The notes beneath the pieces were generated by a model. That model did not search any database. It saw nothing but the letters and a program-made list of their open reading frames with translations, and was not told the DNA's origin. DNA of 64,000 nucleotides, from positions 16,516,608 to 16,580,607 of the forward strand of contig CM076660.1 in NCBI GenBank assembly GCA_038496675.1. Direction: 5' to 3'. Origin of the DNA: Rachycentron canadum. Its lineage: Eukaryota > Chordata > Actinopteri > Carangiformes > Rachycentridae. Each line of letters begins with the position of its first letter. The first letter of the stretch is position 1. A program made the translations under genes and the position numbers. Below, piece after piece: positions 1 through 14,600 of the stretch.

Positions 1-1926
1 AGGAAAAGGAGACAAAGGAAGCAAATGGAAGAAAAGAAAAGAAGAACAAACCAAATATAACAGTCAGGCAGTGGGAGGGCTTATCTCAGCAGTCCACATC
101 AATTTAGTCTGACTACTTCTATCTAGGTAATATAGAGCTTTTTGGTACTAAGCATGCAAGTGTCAGCATACCTTTTAATTTAACGATAAGCTTGGGCACA
201 TCAGACTCCTATTGTTCCAGACTTTTTGTGTAAGCTTTTTGGATAATACAGTTAATGCACATTTGTGTGAACACACAAAAGTGGACTACACTAACCAGTG
301 GATCAAATTCTCACCCATTTCACAGTGTGCAAGGTGTTCTATCTGGGTAAACACTTGTCTGTGTGGGATTTATTGGTTGCAGCAGGAGTGTAGGAGCTCA
401 TCACTGTCGAGCACGATAGTGATTATCTGCTTTACAGAACCATTGGCACATGAAAGCATGGCCTGCTGAAGGCTTCTGTAAGCTAGTGTTTGCAGCATGA
501 AAGAACTAAAAGGTGTTCCCACGGCTATAAAACCGGTAAACAGTGGTTGCATGATTGACATTACTGCCACAGTCCCTCCATATCCTCTGTCTCTTCACTC
601 TCTCTATATTGTGTTGTTTCATTTAATTTTTTTTAGCACCATTGCTTCTGCATTGTAGTTTAAGATTATAGATGATTTCAAATCTGATACATTTGTGCAA
701 AACAGTAACACCTATGACTGTTTTTTATCTCCAGCATCAACACAGCACTAGAGGGAAAAAGGAGAGAGAATAAGCAGGGGGGGATTGTGTGTGGACGTGG
801 CTGGCGGCGGGCTAGTGTGCATGCTTGGCTGTGTTAGGGGGTTGGAAAGACATGGAGGGAATATAAGATGTACAGAGGAATTGAAGTTGTGTACCTGGAT
901 CTCATTAGGGAGGTTTTCTTTGTCCTCTGCCTCACAGGAACTCATTGTCACAGTTTCTTTGAGCAGACCATGAGAAGAGAGCATGATTGGCATCTCAACT
1001 GTGTATCAGGGATTAGAGGTGATTTTGTGGTTGTTAGTGTGGGTATGATTGGAGGTATTGATTTGGATTTCTATGGCTGGTTTAACGATTTTTGAGGCTG
1101 CGGTGAGCACGTAACATAAATAAATTTACACACAAACACACCCACCCACACACACACACACACACATACACACACACACACAACTGAGCATACACACATG
1201 TACACAAGTTGCTCCATTAGAATGGAGTAGATAGTGGTAGTTCATGTTGAAGATGAGCAGCCTTTCTCTTTTGCTGTGAATATTTTCCACCATATTTCTT
1301 TCACAGCTCTACTGTGGAAATACATAGACATTATACATTTGGCAGTGTATAATTTTCCTTTAATGTTAGCTCTACTAGCAGAAGTTTCAGCGTGTTTGAA
1401 ACCGTATTTAAATTACTAAAAGGATGACATTGGTGAAACCACAGATAACACTATAATCCCAATAATAATTCAGCCTGGAAGCTTGTTTTAAAAATTCTTT
1501 GCAAATACATGCTTTACGGCTAGACCTGTTTTGAAAGATATTACTTACTAAGGATTTCACATTACTGTTTGTCAGCATTGTTTCAATTCCTCTGGAGGTA
1601 CCAGCTGCTAAAACAAAAGCAAAATATTTTATGAGTGACATGAGTGGGTGGTAATTATGCTGTCAAACTGGATTATTTTTAATACAAGGCACTTACACAG
1701 CAATAATAATGCACCATAACTAATTCCTTTAGAGCTGCTGCTGTTTTGATTAGTGCTACTCTTTATTGCATGGAGGGATTACATGATAAATTTCACTATG
1801 GCTCTTTGAGGTTTGTTTTTTGTGTTCCATTGACATGTATGGTATAGCTAATTCGGCAGCAAATTATATACTTGAAAATTGTCCTTGTCTTTGTTTAATC
1901 ACCTTTGCACTCTTCAAACCCTCCAG
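1..1926 (+). other. 3' part of the intron upstream of the Ig1 exon
   Basis: No exon is recognisable. The stretch is AT-rich with a CA microsatellite at 1129-1182. It ends in a pyrimidine-rich tract and a CCAG acceptor at 1923-1926. The promoter, 5' UTR and signal-peptide exon of robo1 must lie before the window. Confidence 0.85.
1129..1182. repeat. CA microsatellite, interrupted
   Basis: About 54 bases of CA dinucleotides with a few CCCA and ATA interruptions, lying in the intron upstream of the Ig1 exon. Confidence 0.9.
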
Positions 1927-2253
1927 GGTCTCGTCTTCGCCAGGAAGACTTCCCTCCCCGCATCGTGGAGCACCCCTCTGACCTCATTGTGTCCAAAGGG
2001 GAACCAGCCACTCTCAACTGCAAGGCAGAGGGCCGTCCAACCCCCACAGTGGAATGGTACAAAGATGGGGAGCGTGTTGAGACGGACCGTGATAACCCTC
2101 GCTCCCACCGTATGCTGTTGCCCAGCGGGTCCCTCTTCTTCCTGCGCATCGTCCACGGACGACGGAGCAAGCCCGACGATGGCAGCTATGTGTGTGTGGC
2201 TCGAAACTATCTGGGCCAGGCGATCAGTCACAATGCATCCCTGGAAGTAGCCA
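1927..2253 (+). CDS. robo1: robo1 exon 1 of window: Ig1
   Basis: This exon encodes the complete first Ig domain, the main Slit-binding module of Robo receptors. It opens with GSRLRQEDFPPRIVEHPSD and carries the two domain cysteines in LNCKAEG and YVCVARN, the Trp in VEWYKDGE, and the strongly conserved SHRMLLPSGSLFFLRIVHG stretch. AG at 1925-1926 and GTAAGT at 2254 bound it. It enters with two bases of a split Gly codon and leaves one base of a split codon, which exon 2 completes as Ile. The 327-nt length and near identity to vertebrate ROBO1/2 Ig1 make this one of the surest exons. Confidence 0.97.
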
Positions 2254-5200
2254 GTAAGTTCTCTTGATGTGGGTTTGTGTGTATATACACTGTGCTTTTT
2301 GTGATAATCAAAAATAATGCAACACACAAGCACACTCTTTAGGAAATTCATCGAATATGAATGACCACAGTTAAATGTTAAAACAGAAGTCTACCAGGTC
2401 GCTAAACCCATGGCTAAAAAGCTATCTTTAATAAGCAGGTATAATACTCAGATATTCAGATAATTGTCTTAGCTCTTTCAAACCTTTTAATTGATTTTCC
2501 AGAGGTTTTGATATCTGTCTTCAAAGAAAGTAAGCAGCTTTTTTTTTTTTTTTTGAAAATGGAAAAATCAAAAATATTTGCTCAGTTTAACCTTTCATAA
2601 TTACTTTTTAATTTTTTTCAATGGGTGGAAAGTACGAATCATATCAATGTACTACTATCACTTATAGTGTGTTTGCACTTAACCACATAACCAATTTTAT
2701 TGATCTCAATATACAGGAAACGTGAATGTAACAGACTGTTTTAGTTTGTTACTTTTCCATTATGGGTCATTTTTATGGTTGAGGGACAGGTGGAAATTCA
2801 CAATGCAAGCCACCTGTCAGACATGGCAACAGCTGTGTGTCTGCTTTAGTCCCCAGGTTTAAACAAGGCCTGAGTGTGTTCCTAACAGGTGACAGTGTCT
2901 ACTCGCTGAATCGTACCATTGCAAGTGTCAAGTGTGTGCTGTTGCCAGTTTAACACTCCTACACTGCAGTATGTCAGCATCAGGAATCTGTCAGGTTGCA
3001 TGCAGCAACAAAACATATGTGTGCATTTGTATGTAGGTTTAGCTGTGAGTAATGGAATTAAGGCTGTGGAGAAGCAGACAGAGGGCAGAGAGCAAAAGGT
3101 CGGGGCTAACAACCATCAGAGTGGGGTAAGTGCAGATGGTCTGTGAATCCCTATGGAGCACAGGTTTTACAAGTCCAAAAACACTGGAATCAGACTGGAA
3201 AATAACAAGAGAAAGGAATGCACTGAAAGAAGGAAGTGTAGATGATAAGGGTTAACAACCACAGTCATGCCCTCACAGACTGCAGCGCTTCCCAACCCTT
3301 TCTGTCGATCCCCTGGTCTGCTCAACTGCATCAGCTTGCAGAGCGCTACCCATGCTCAGTCTCCTGGGCAGACATTTTGCAAAGGTTTAAGAATAATAAA
3401 ATCCCTCTTGTATCCATTTCACCTTTTGAATTATAATGAAAGAGATGGTCAAACGGCATGATGGTAATGCTTGGTCAGCACTCCTACCCTGAGAAGCTAA
3501 GCCCTCTAGGGGGAGAGTTTATTACTGGGAGTTCACTAAATTTACTGCCAGGTTTTAAGGTCAAGGGGGAACACAGAGAGGACTTGTTGAAGCTGCCTGG
3601 ATGAGTTATGTCTCCCTGCCTCATCCCTCAGAGGTCACACAGATTCATGGGTCACCCTGGGGCTGGAAGGTAAAACAGAATCCCCTTTGGCAAAGGCTGC
3701 TGAGTTAGGGAGTTTTGGAGAATTAATAATTTGTCTCATTTTGTTAATGTGTCTGTTGTTAAGTTTGTGTAATGTCTTAGTGGCTTAACACTGTGTGATA
3801 TACGAGAAGTTACTGTTTTTGAATATTATGCTATGACAATACAACCCTTGCATACAGACTGTATCATCAAATCACCATCATGTTTCACTCATTATGTTTG
3901 TCACTCAAAAATCAGTTGTGCATTAATTCTATGTGACAAGGCTCTAATAATAGAGCAGAATTGTCGATGGCAATAATCTTCCAGTTGAGAATTTGAAGTA
4001 AGTCTGAACAACTATTAAATCATGGTAACACATCATGTGCTGCATGTACTGGTTTGTCAGACGCACATTATTATTCACTTACACTGTAAATTTGTCATCA
4101 GATACGTATGCTGCAGAAATTATTAAGCCTTTATTTCTTTCTTTGTGGACAAGCTCTACCAGCTATTATGTACTCTGATTCATTACACTGAAATTATTCC
4201 AGTTCCAGTTCTGTGATTTATTTTATGTTTAATATACTTTTCTGTTCAGAGATCAGAAACACAACTCCAACACAACTGAATCCCAGTCATCAACATTTAC
4301 CAGCTGCAACAGTTGTTGTGGAGACATCCACTGTGGTGGGAACTGCCATAGAAGCAATTTTGAGAACTTTGATTTTTATGTCAGTCTGTCTATCTCTATC
4401 TCTGTCTGTCTGACCTGTAGTAACATCACAACCACGCTAGATACAGCCAGGGAACGTGTGGATTTGAGATGAGATCAAAATGACATGAGTGCTCATGTAG
4501 TAATGTAGTAATAACTACTGAGCACAGGCGGTGTGAGTGGTGTGATTTCATTGCATAATGGTTTTTATTATACACTATTATTACAACACATTTGTCATGT
4601 GTTAGGTAAACTAGCAGCATGGCCTAGGAATGCCAAATGTTGGTCTGTCTGTTAGTCAGTCAGCCATTTTGGTCCAGAATGAAATATCAGCAATTAAGGA
4701 TTTCCATGAAATTTTGAAGGATCCTAATAACTGTCTCTTAAAATGCATACTTTGTGTATAGGCAAATGCTCATTAGTAAATGTTACGATGCTAACATAAC
4801 ACAGTGACCATGGTTAACATTGCACATGCTTAACAACAATTTGGTAACGTGTGAGTGTATTTAGCTCAATGTCTGATGCACCTTTCTGGGATGGGGTGGA
4901 ATTTGCTGAGATGCTCTAAGAGAGTAGGGAATATAGTGCCTTAAAAATCTATATTGCATTAATTTAATGTTTGCATAGTAGGTAATACTTGCAGTGCACT
5001 CAAGATATGATGTCATACTGAATACTCTGAATACTGCATTTGTCCCTAAATATAGATATTAAATTGTCATACTTAATTTAAATAATTGGTTTATGCAGGA
5101 AGTAATGGTCACTTACTTCTTGCATAGACACTGCAGTACACTGAAAATAATCTGTTAGAGCATTCGATCCCTTGTTGACAAACTAAATATGAAGGCTACA

Positions 5201-5580
5201 GTGGAAAATTAATTACCTATAAGAGCGTTAACTGAAGTCCAATTTTGAATTCACTAAATGATAACTTTCTCTGCTGCTGCCATAATATAATTTAGGGAGA
5301 GATGATGAAAAGTAGGGAGACGGCTGACAAAAGACAGTGTTGGAAGCTGACAGATGTAAAGTGATGGGAGCAGGAAAGGAGTGACAGAGACAGATGGGAA
5401 CAGAGGAGCAAGAGGAAGAAGTGTCTGTCCTTCAAGGCACAGAAGTGAAACTTGTTTGCTGAAAATTGAGGTGACGTGGTAGAGACAGTGACAGATGTAG
5501 TATGTGCTGGTGCCTGAAGCCTGACCACGGGGTTGAAATACTGTGTATAGGCACACACAACATGCTTGCACTCCCTCGCT

Positions 5581-5624
<44 letters not shown>

Positions 5625-8600
5625 CACACACACAGACTAGAGGAACCCTTTCCGAAAGTGAAAGAGATAAAATGAGAAAAAGAATAAAAAACAGACATAT
5701 AACTTAGTTCCTATCCAATAAATGTCACAGAAGACACTCAGCATATTTTTTCTGCCTGCAGGGACCCTAGAGGACCCTGGGAAATGAACATATGTCCTAT
5801 TGACCTCAGCCACTTGATTCAATCATGGAGCGCTTTATTGAGGTGAAGGCAAAGTCACAGCCTGTGTACTCTAAAGGTTATTGGATAGTGGACCTGTTTT
5901 TAGGTTCAGTAAGGGAGAGGAATAAATGTTATTCTTAAACTAATTGGACAGTGCCATTTGCTAGAGGAAAGTGAGGCTCGTGGCCTGGCTGATGGTTTGG
6001 CCACAACCCTGCAGTGATGAAGTAATGAGCCACAGGGAAAGACAACTACGCAGCCTCACCACTCCTCATGTATACAAGCGTATAAGGAGAAAGGCCGAAA
6101 CCATACTCAGATTCCTCTGTCTATATATTTAATTTCATTGGTTAATTTTCATTTGCATGTCACAGGAATACATCTGGCCCATCCCACACAGTGTTACTAA
6201 ACTAAACACAGCTGCATGTCAGATTTCAGGAGCAAAGCTATACATTTTACAGTATACAGAACTGCAACGATCACAATCAGTTAATAAATTGACAGAGAAA
6301 ATGAATAAGCAACAATTTTGATAATCATTTATCAGTCAAAAAAACATTCTGTAGTTTTAGTTTCTCAGATGTTAGGCAGCACCAGAGCAAGTTGCCCAAA
6401 GCCTGATAAATGTCTACAAGCAATGTCAGTCAGTTCACCAGACCTCATTTCTGCTTGAGGCCAGCAGCTCAAGGCTACATCAGCTGCTACCAGGATAACA
6501 TACCAGAATCTTTGACCATGTTTTTTTTTTTTTTAAACTGTTCGATAACTTTATAGGAACCTAACACTGAGTCAGGGGAGCACTTTCTGGAACTTTTAGT
6601 CACATCCAGCAATCCTCCTCAGGCGATTGAGCAGAGGAGCTAAGCTAAGTTAAGGCGTTTTTAAGCATTCATATTGACCTGGAGAGTAATTGTTTAAAAA
6701 AAAAAAAAAAAAAATTCAATTTATTTTTAATTAAACATGAAAGTTGTTATTAGTTCTGCTTCTGACACAGAGGCAAAAGAAAAACACAAATCACATTACA
6801 TTTACATCTACATAGGTATGTTAATGTATAGGAATTTAAGTAAAATGTAGAAGAGTAGATGAAGAATATTAAAATCTCTCACACTCTCTCCTATGTTTTA
6901 AATATAAATGCTGTCATCTTCAGCATCATATGTTTAAAAATGATATATTCTCCGTTCAGCATTTGTCGTCCTAAACGTATGCAATTTTCTTCCCTTTGAG
7001 AAGGAAAAGCCAGTGGAATACATGTGATGGCTTGTGGTAATTACATGAATGCATTAACATGACGGACATGCTCACTGTAAGACCACACTCTCTGAAGTGG
7101 ATCATGGGATATGCGCAGCTCAGTCAGACTGTGAGATTGACAGCTTGAGGTGGGACCCCTGGTCTCTCTCCCTGTCTGCTCCCCTTCGATTGTAATCTTA
7201 AGCTGGAAATGAGCGGTTGCAGGAGACGTATGGAGCAGTTAAAGAGAGCGGTGGATTCAGAGGTCAGTTTCTCCCTTTGCCTGCCCCTATCCATTAACTA
7301 ATGGCTCCTCACTTCAAATGGCTGTCACTGTCACTGACAACATCCCGTCTGTAGTCACTCTGGATAAATGCAATTAAAGATCCTAAGTGGCAGTAGAGTG
7401 GTATGTCTCAGGAAAATTGTCATTTTCTCTCCATATGGATATGGAGTGTTGTGTTTGATAGACAAACACTGACACATTGTTAATACTTTTTATCCACAGC
7501 TGCAGTCAGATATCAGTCTTTATTTCCAATTGCCTGTGACAGTCTGTGAATGCTGTGCTAGCCTCTTTTTCCTCATCCTGTTTTCTGCTCCCTTGTTCTG
7601 TCCCAGTTGTCCTATGGTTAGATCAGTGAATAAGTATCACACTCCGGGGACAGCTGGACTGTGTATACAGTACGTAGACTGGGGCGAATGCACTGCAAGT
7701 ATTGTCTAAACAATTTGAGTCACTATATTCCCCTAGGCTCAGCGTTTCCACGAGCCAGATTTGTGCCAGAGTGTCAGGACGAAGGGAAAGAGTTTGTTTG
7801 GCTTGCAGCGGCACGGTGAAGGGAGAAGAGAGGGGAAGTACTCAAGAGTTCCTGACAAATACCATATGGCTTCTGGGTGTGTGGTACTATTATCTGAATG
7901 TTTGCCTGTGTGTGCATTGTGCTGTGTACATGTGTGAACAGTTGCTGCTTTTGTGGGGAAGAAAAGACTGACCTTCACATCTCTGCGTTCTTTGGCCAAT
8001 AAGTGAATTGCAGCATTAATCATAACCACCTTTATATTTTATATAATTTCTCTGACAAAGGAAGGTTTTCAAAAAGACCTGTGTCAAAACCTTGTCACGT
8101 AAAAAAATAATCTGCTCAATCTAGCTTTATGTGTTTGTAAATGGCAGTCATTGTGAATTATCAGTGTTGTTGTAGGTTTCTCTACATTATAGACACATGA
8201 AGCCATCTTTATCATGTATGCACACATTTCTGTGTGTCCACTTCTTTTTGTGTTGAAACAAGTTGCTGACGAGGAAGTTGTAGGAAAAAAGGAAGAGACT
8301 GCAAGGAGTCAAATCAACAAATCTGTCTGTTAACGATAGTGTGTAGTATGCTCCTGTGTGCCCGTATGTGGGTGATATTATGCATACGCTTGGGTATCTC
8401 TCCATTTCTTCTGCACTGCCCCACCCCCACCCCCTCCAAATCATGTTGGGGTATCATTTTGTTGTGGTTTATGTATTCAGCTCTTGATTGTTGCCAGGCA
8501 GATACTGTTTGGCTCGGCCCATTTCTCCCCAACACTAAATCTTTTGGTTGCATTTCCCTGTAGCCTTGGAGAAGTAATGCAACTAGATTTTATCCATTTC

Positions 8601-11600
8601 CCATAAAACTCCACGCTTGCTGTGTCAGGTTACTCTGATGTCATATGCATTTTATTCACCCACTTGCTGATTTGTAATATGGCAAGAGAAACTTCCCGGA
8701 GGGCCAAGTAACCAGCACTCATGTGCTTAGCTGCAGAAGTGTTTCTAACAACTGAAATTAATTAACAGTGAAAACCCATCATCAAGTCACAACTTGCAAA
8801 AAGCCTGTACTGACAAACTATGATATGCTTGGTTTGCCCTATATTTTACTTGTGTCAGTATGGAAATATTAAGGGCTTACAACATGGTTGAATAATCCTG
8901 CTGTCACTGAGAGAAGAGGGATGCATTTGCAAATGCTGAGATATTAGCCTTATCCATCCTCTGTCTGTCATTCCATAACACCGCAGTCAACAGCGTTCCC
9001 TGCCATATCAGTGCTCCTGGCTAATGCCATCTTTCCTTGGGGGTTAAAGGTTGTGTTGGCTTTTAACTTCAATGTTAGTTTTCATTTGTCCAAGCTTTCT
9101 TCCTGTTTTTTTCACAGTATCTGCTTTGTAAAAGTTATACACGGTTCTGGTAAAAAAAACAAAACAAAAAAAAAAAAACTGTTCCTCCAGGGCGTGAAAA
9201 TAAAATGATCACTCACCCAGATGTGCACTGTGTAATTGTGGCTTGATGATTGTTAGGGTTTATGATTAAAATGCCAACTTTTTGGACTATCATTAAGCTA
9301 ATCAAAATTTTTATGTGATCTAGCACAGATGAAAACTTTACTTTGTGACTGCCAACCATAATCAAACAATCCGAATGAATACCAGACAGCCAAATTGCTA
9401 TGCAGAGAAATTCATGTCAGTGTTTGTTGTTTGTTTTTAAGATGTTTTAAAGCAAATAGATCTTTTCATCACTATTCATGATTTGTTTGACAAAGTAAAA
9501 TAATATCTTTAGAATGACATTTCTTTTAAATTGCTTCTTTTTATTTATGGTGGCTCTCTCACTGTTGCATCCTCTACATAGGCACAGAGCCTCTTTCACT
9601 TCACAATTTAAACTTTAAATTACATCAGTCAGCTGATTACACAACTGTAAACAGATGGTGAAAGATGTTAAAGTTTCCTTTCACCAGTTCATCCATCTAT
9701 CCCTTGCTTACAGTCTTAGATCTTAGATGAACAAACCACCAAACAAACCAACCAGTTCTCTAGTCTGAGCAACCATGTAGGAGGTTTGACCCTATCCTTT
9801 GATGCAACCCATAGGAGTGTCTCTAGAAACAGTATCCCTACGCTGGCTGATGTGTGACTTTCACTGGTTATGGCAGTAAACACATGTAGTGTACCTGTGC
9901 GACATAGTGGACATTTGTTGTTGTACTAACAGTAATAAATAAGGAGATAAGGCACAAAAGATAGTCAGTAAGGTTAGGAAAATATTGTGGTTTGGACTAA
10001 AAGAAGAACTTCTTTATGATTAGATGACCTTTGTTGATATTGTTACAAGAAAAAAACATGCATTTAAGTTGGAATGGTCACAGTTTAATTACACTACATC
10101 ATCTGAAAATGACTATGGCCACTAGAGGTAAAACCTAACAAAGGGTTTTAATAAGCTTCTGTTACAAACAACCTATGGGCTTGTTTTTTTTTTCAGTTTC
10201 GACCATGGTGAGCACCACTAACATCCTTTTGCAGGCTAACATTGCTAATTATCTGGTTAGATGTGACACGGAAAACTTACCTGCAAATGTCACTTTACTC
10301 TCTACACTAGACACTTTATTCTGTATCTCATTTCCCTGATAGGGCTCAACTTGCCACCTGCTGTCAATCAAACATGGACACCCCCATTTAGCACCTGAGT
10401 AGAAAACTATTTCTAATATTTCTCCAAACACTTTTTTGCTTCCTTTTTATTGATCATTTAAAATAATTTCTGCATTATTATGCAAGAGAATGGATGACTA
10501 ATTGTTGATTTTAGTCTTTAAATGATGTATTATATCTTTAGACGTTTGCAAAGTGTTTGGTTTACCTGAGAGATAAAGCTAAGAATCATCTGCATAGAAA
10601 TGATCTGAGATGCTATTGTGATAATGATACAGTGGGAACATAATCTGGCGTGAATATTACATTCTAAATGAACATTTATTCAAACAATACATAGATAATG
10701 TGGCTGGTAATCACAAAACAGGAAGAATCAAATCTGATCATTCTTAGGAACATTGCAGGCCGATATGAGATGCACTACACTTGACTGAAAACTGTATCAC
10801 AATACAGCAATTCACAGAAATTACACCACAGGAAAGCAGTGACAGACAGTTGGTTTCTGAAATTTCAGCGGTTGCTGGTGCAGCAGCACATGAGTTGTTT
10901 ATGCAGTGTTGTTCCTATTGCTTACCTACCACAACCAAAGATACTGGTACCTTCTCTAATAGGCTGTAGATGTGGTGATCTATAACATACAGCAAAAATG
11001 GGGGACAAAGAGTGTGTGTGAGAGAGAGGAGTGGTTCCTCAATGGAAAGCTGAATAATGAGATGCACAGTTCCAAGGCACTGCAACCATTCCTGTGCCTG
11101 CCTGCCTGTCAGTTCTGCCTCCCCTATTTTCTGCCATTTTCCTCCTCCTCCTGGAGCATTGCTTCATCTCTCCCCTGTGGGAATACTTTGGAAAGAGCAG
11201 ACAGGTTTGTGATGGAGCTGCTGTTGTTGACGGTGCTTACTGAAAGCTTTGGTGACCAGTGATGTGTTCCCCATTATACCACTGTCATGCACACTATATA
11301 CAAAAAGCAAGTGTCTGTGTAAGGTGCATAGTATGCAGAGGCAGACAGTAAAAGAAGGGTGTGTCTGTGTGTTTTTATGTAGCTGGTGCCCGACCCTTAA
11401 AAAAATGAGGTATTTCATATTTGTCTAATATTAGTATTGCACCTAAAAAATGCTAAGATTCTTTAAATTAGATTTTATTACCCTGGAAATTAATTGAATA
11501 TTGCTGAACACTGTCTGAACTTGACATGTTGCACCACACTGCCACTTTAGGGATTTGTTGCTTTTCTACCTCTTATGTTTTGATCAACAGCCTTTTGTGA

Positions 11601-14600
11601 TGTTGACATTACAGAATTCAAACAGGCAATTTCAATATTTTTCCAATTAACTGTGTTGCTTATGTGTGGATGTAGTAATAATTCATATTCACAATCTCTT
11701 TGTTTGCTTAGCTGGCAGCTTCCTTCCACACCCACAAACTAAATTCATTTTTTTCTCTTGCATCAAGGCCAATTTTCAAGGTTCTCAGTTTTATTATGTG
11801 AGACAGCAAACCCTCTTCAGTCTACTACTTCCTAACATTTTAGTACAAGAATGTACAGGCTCCATTACTGTAGATGTTTACAGGTAGACTTTCCATTCCA
11901 GTCATTCTCTCAAATATATTAAAGCGTATTATCTTCAAATGCCACAGAATATGAAAAGATGGAATATTTCATTATGCAAAACTCCCCCTGCCAATAAAAC
12001 CCTCCTCTCTGTTTGCCTAACCTCCCTCAATTTGTGTTTTTCTCTATGGAAAACTCCCTTTACTGTTTCTCCCAGACTTCCCAAGGCTATTGCAGAGATA
12101 TAACAAAGGAGCGCAAATACAGACAGCATGAAATGAGGCACTGGGAGCTGACAGAGAAGATAAAGCTGAGAGGTAAAGGAAAACCAAGAGACATTGAAGA
12201 GGGGCTGGAGATAATTAAAAGGATCTTTAGAGTGATATAGTCCGTAGCACTTGGACTTCAAATTCATTTACACACATATAAATGCCTCTCTAATGTGCCA
12301 AAGATGTGTTCAGGAGATAAATCTGTGTCTCCTCTCCGCCCATATCTTTACTTGGAGATATGCACAGCATGTCAGGATTCAACTCATTTCCAGAGCAGTA
12401 ATCTACTGGCAATTTATCACAATCAAGCAAGAAAAATATGCTATTATTCAGCTGAAGCTCATTTTTTTGGTTTAATGTAATATCCAGTGTTTTAAGGAGA
12501 ATAATGCAATTTTGCAGTTTTAGGTTTTATTGTCACATTGAAGTATGTGCATGATACTAATGAAACAGTTTAGTCTTGGAGTCAAGTGGTGCTGCCCTGG
12601 TGTTTAACTTTCACTATCCATAACTGTAGATACACGCACATGCATGCACACACAGAACAAACACACACATGCAAGTTCAATGAAAGTTTACAGCTCATCT
12701 GTCAAGCTAATGTCATTTTAATATTTATTCATACTTAAGAATGGCAGGGGACCTAGCTAATGTTATCTGTACTGTTCATATTAATTGATCAGCTTCTTTC
12801 TAGTGACCTAATTTATTTCTGTTAGAACAATGAATGTCATGCAGGACCTTTAGCACTGCCATCCTGCAATGATGAAATGGTGCTAATTGCACTCTGCTTG
12901 TTTCTGGGGGCTTTTGATCATGGCAGTTCTGTAACAGGTCTGAGGTCAAAGTGATGAACAGCTGATTTTGACTGTGTGACAACCTGTCAGCAACTGGTAT
13001 ACCACTAGAATAATAAATGTGTGTGTGTGTATGTGTGTGTGTGTTAGTGAGAGAAAGAGAGACCGAGAGAGAGAGTCACAGAATGGAAGATGAGACAAAT
13101 ACCACCTGTTACTATGTGAATAGAAATATCTGTCTGACCACTCATATTCTACTGCTTGTGTGATTATAAAATCATCTAATCTTGTTTTTATTTACAATTT
13201 CTGAGCAGCAAAAATCATATTCTTTCATTCAAAATAAGATCTTAGGATGGGAATCAAAACACTCCTATAACCCTCTCATTGACACTAAACACAATATAAG
13301 CTTATATGTTAAAAGATGGCATTTATTGATTTCTATTGTGATCTAATATGGAGGTATGCCACTAAAATGAAATAAATTGTGTTCTATTGCTGGTAAATGA
13401 TGAGTAGCATTGAAATCTATGATCAAACGTCATTAGTATTGATGAATGCACAAGGAAAGTGAAAAGAAATGCATCCAGACTGATGTACAAGTCATTTGTA
13501 ATAACATGAAATGACATGAAACATGAGCATCTGTGCAAAACATGAGACATGAGTAAAATCAGCTTCATAAGTGCTGTGCTCAACAGCAGCTCCATTTTCT
13601 CGAGCCGCATTATGTATAGCAGCAGGTGAATGACAGGTGTGCTCTACTACCCTAATGCACAAATTGCCTCAGCTGCAGAGTGCTCATATGGTTTGCTTTA
13701 AAGCATAACTACACAAGTGTATTTAGATATTCCAGTGAGGCAATTCATACCAAGAAAAATAACACTTTTTAAACTTTAGCTTTGCCATTTATTAATTGAT
13801 TGTAGCAGGATTGATTGGATCTGCACTAAGTCCTTTCAGCCTTGCCGTCGAAAGATAAATGATCGTTATGTGAGGGAGGAGAGACAGATCAAGTTTATAT
13901 CTTTGAAAGTCGATGGAAAAATGATTGGCTGGTGTTGGATATGTTTGATAGTTTCACTGAGATGTAGATATTGTATATTCTGTTAAATATCAACATGCAT
14001 TGCTACATTTTGGTATCTCATGTCTCAGCTGAGCCTGATTTTCATCTGACTGATTTATTGACTGCAAAGGGCTGTTACAATTTTCGCTACATGATCGCCA
14101 TGGCTGAAAGAATTCACAATAATATTATATTTTCAAATTTTCTATCGAAAATCTAATCTATAAAATCTATCTATAAAATGTGATTTCTACAAAAATTCAA
14201 ATAATCTCATTATTTTAAATATCGTGGTTTTCGTCCATATCTTACAAGAGGCAGACCCAGCCACTCCCCTCTGCCAAGTATCCTGCCTGCTGGCGACTCC
14301 ACATCTGCACACACTTGCTCCCATTTACCTAATCATTAGTGTATATATACCTCCCTGTTTCCACTCACCAGTTGTTAAATTGTCTTCGTGCTCATTGCCA
14401 GACTCTCCAGACCTTAATTTCCACACCTGCCTGATTCCCATTCTTGACTGTTTGCTTCATTTTGAACGACCCCTTAAAGCCCCTTTACCTGCCTTCACCG
14501 ACTTGCAGCCTTGAGCTTCTCGAAATGCGATACTGCAAGGTTTTGCATCTTCTCATGAAAGATTTACAGACTGATAATAAGGCCGTATTTTTCCAGGCTC

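Noticed and set aside
3451..3540. Faint resemblance to 5S rRNA (GAAGCTAAGC followed later by ACTGGGAG)
   Set aside because: Only two short words match; the internal promoter boxes and ends are absent.
5254..5698. Minus-strand open frames up to 125 codons
   Set aside because: They cross the CA microsatellite and show no domain, codon bias or splice support.
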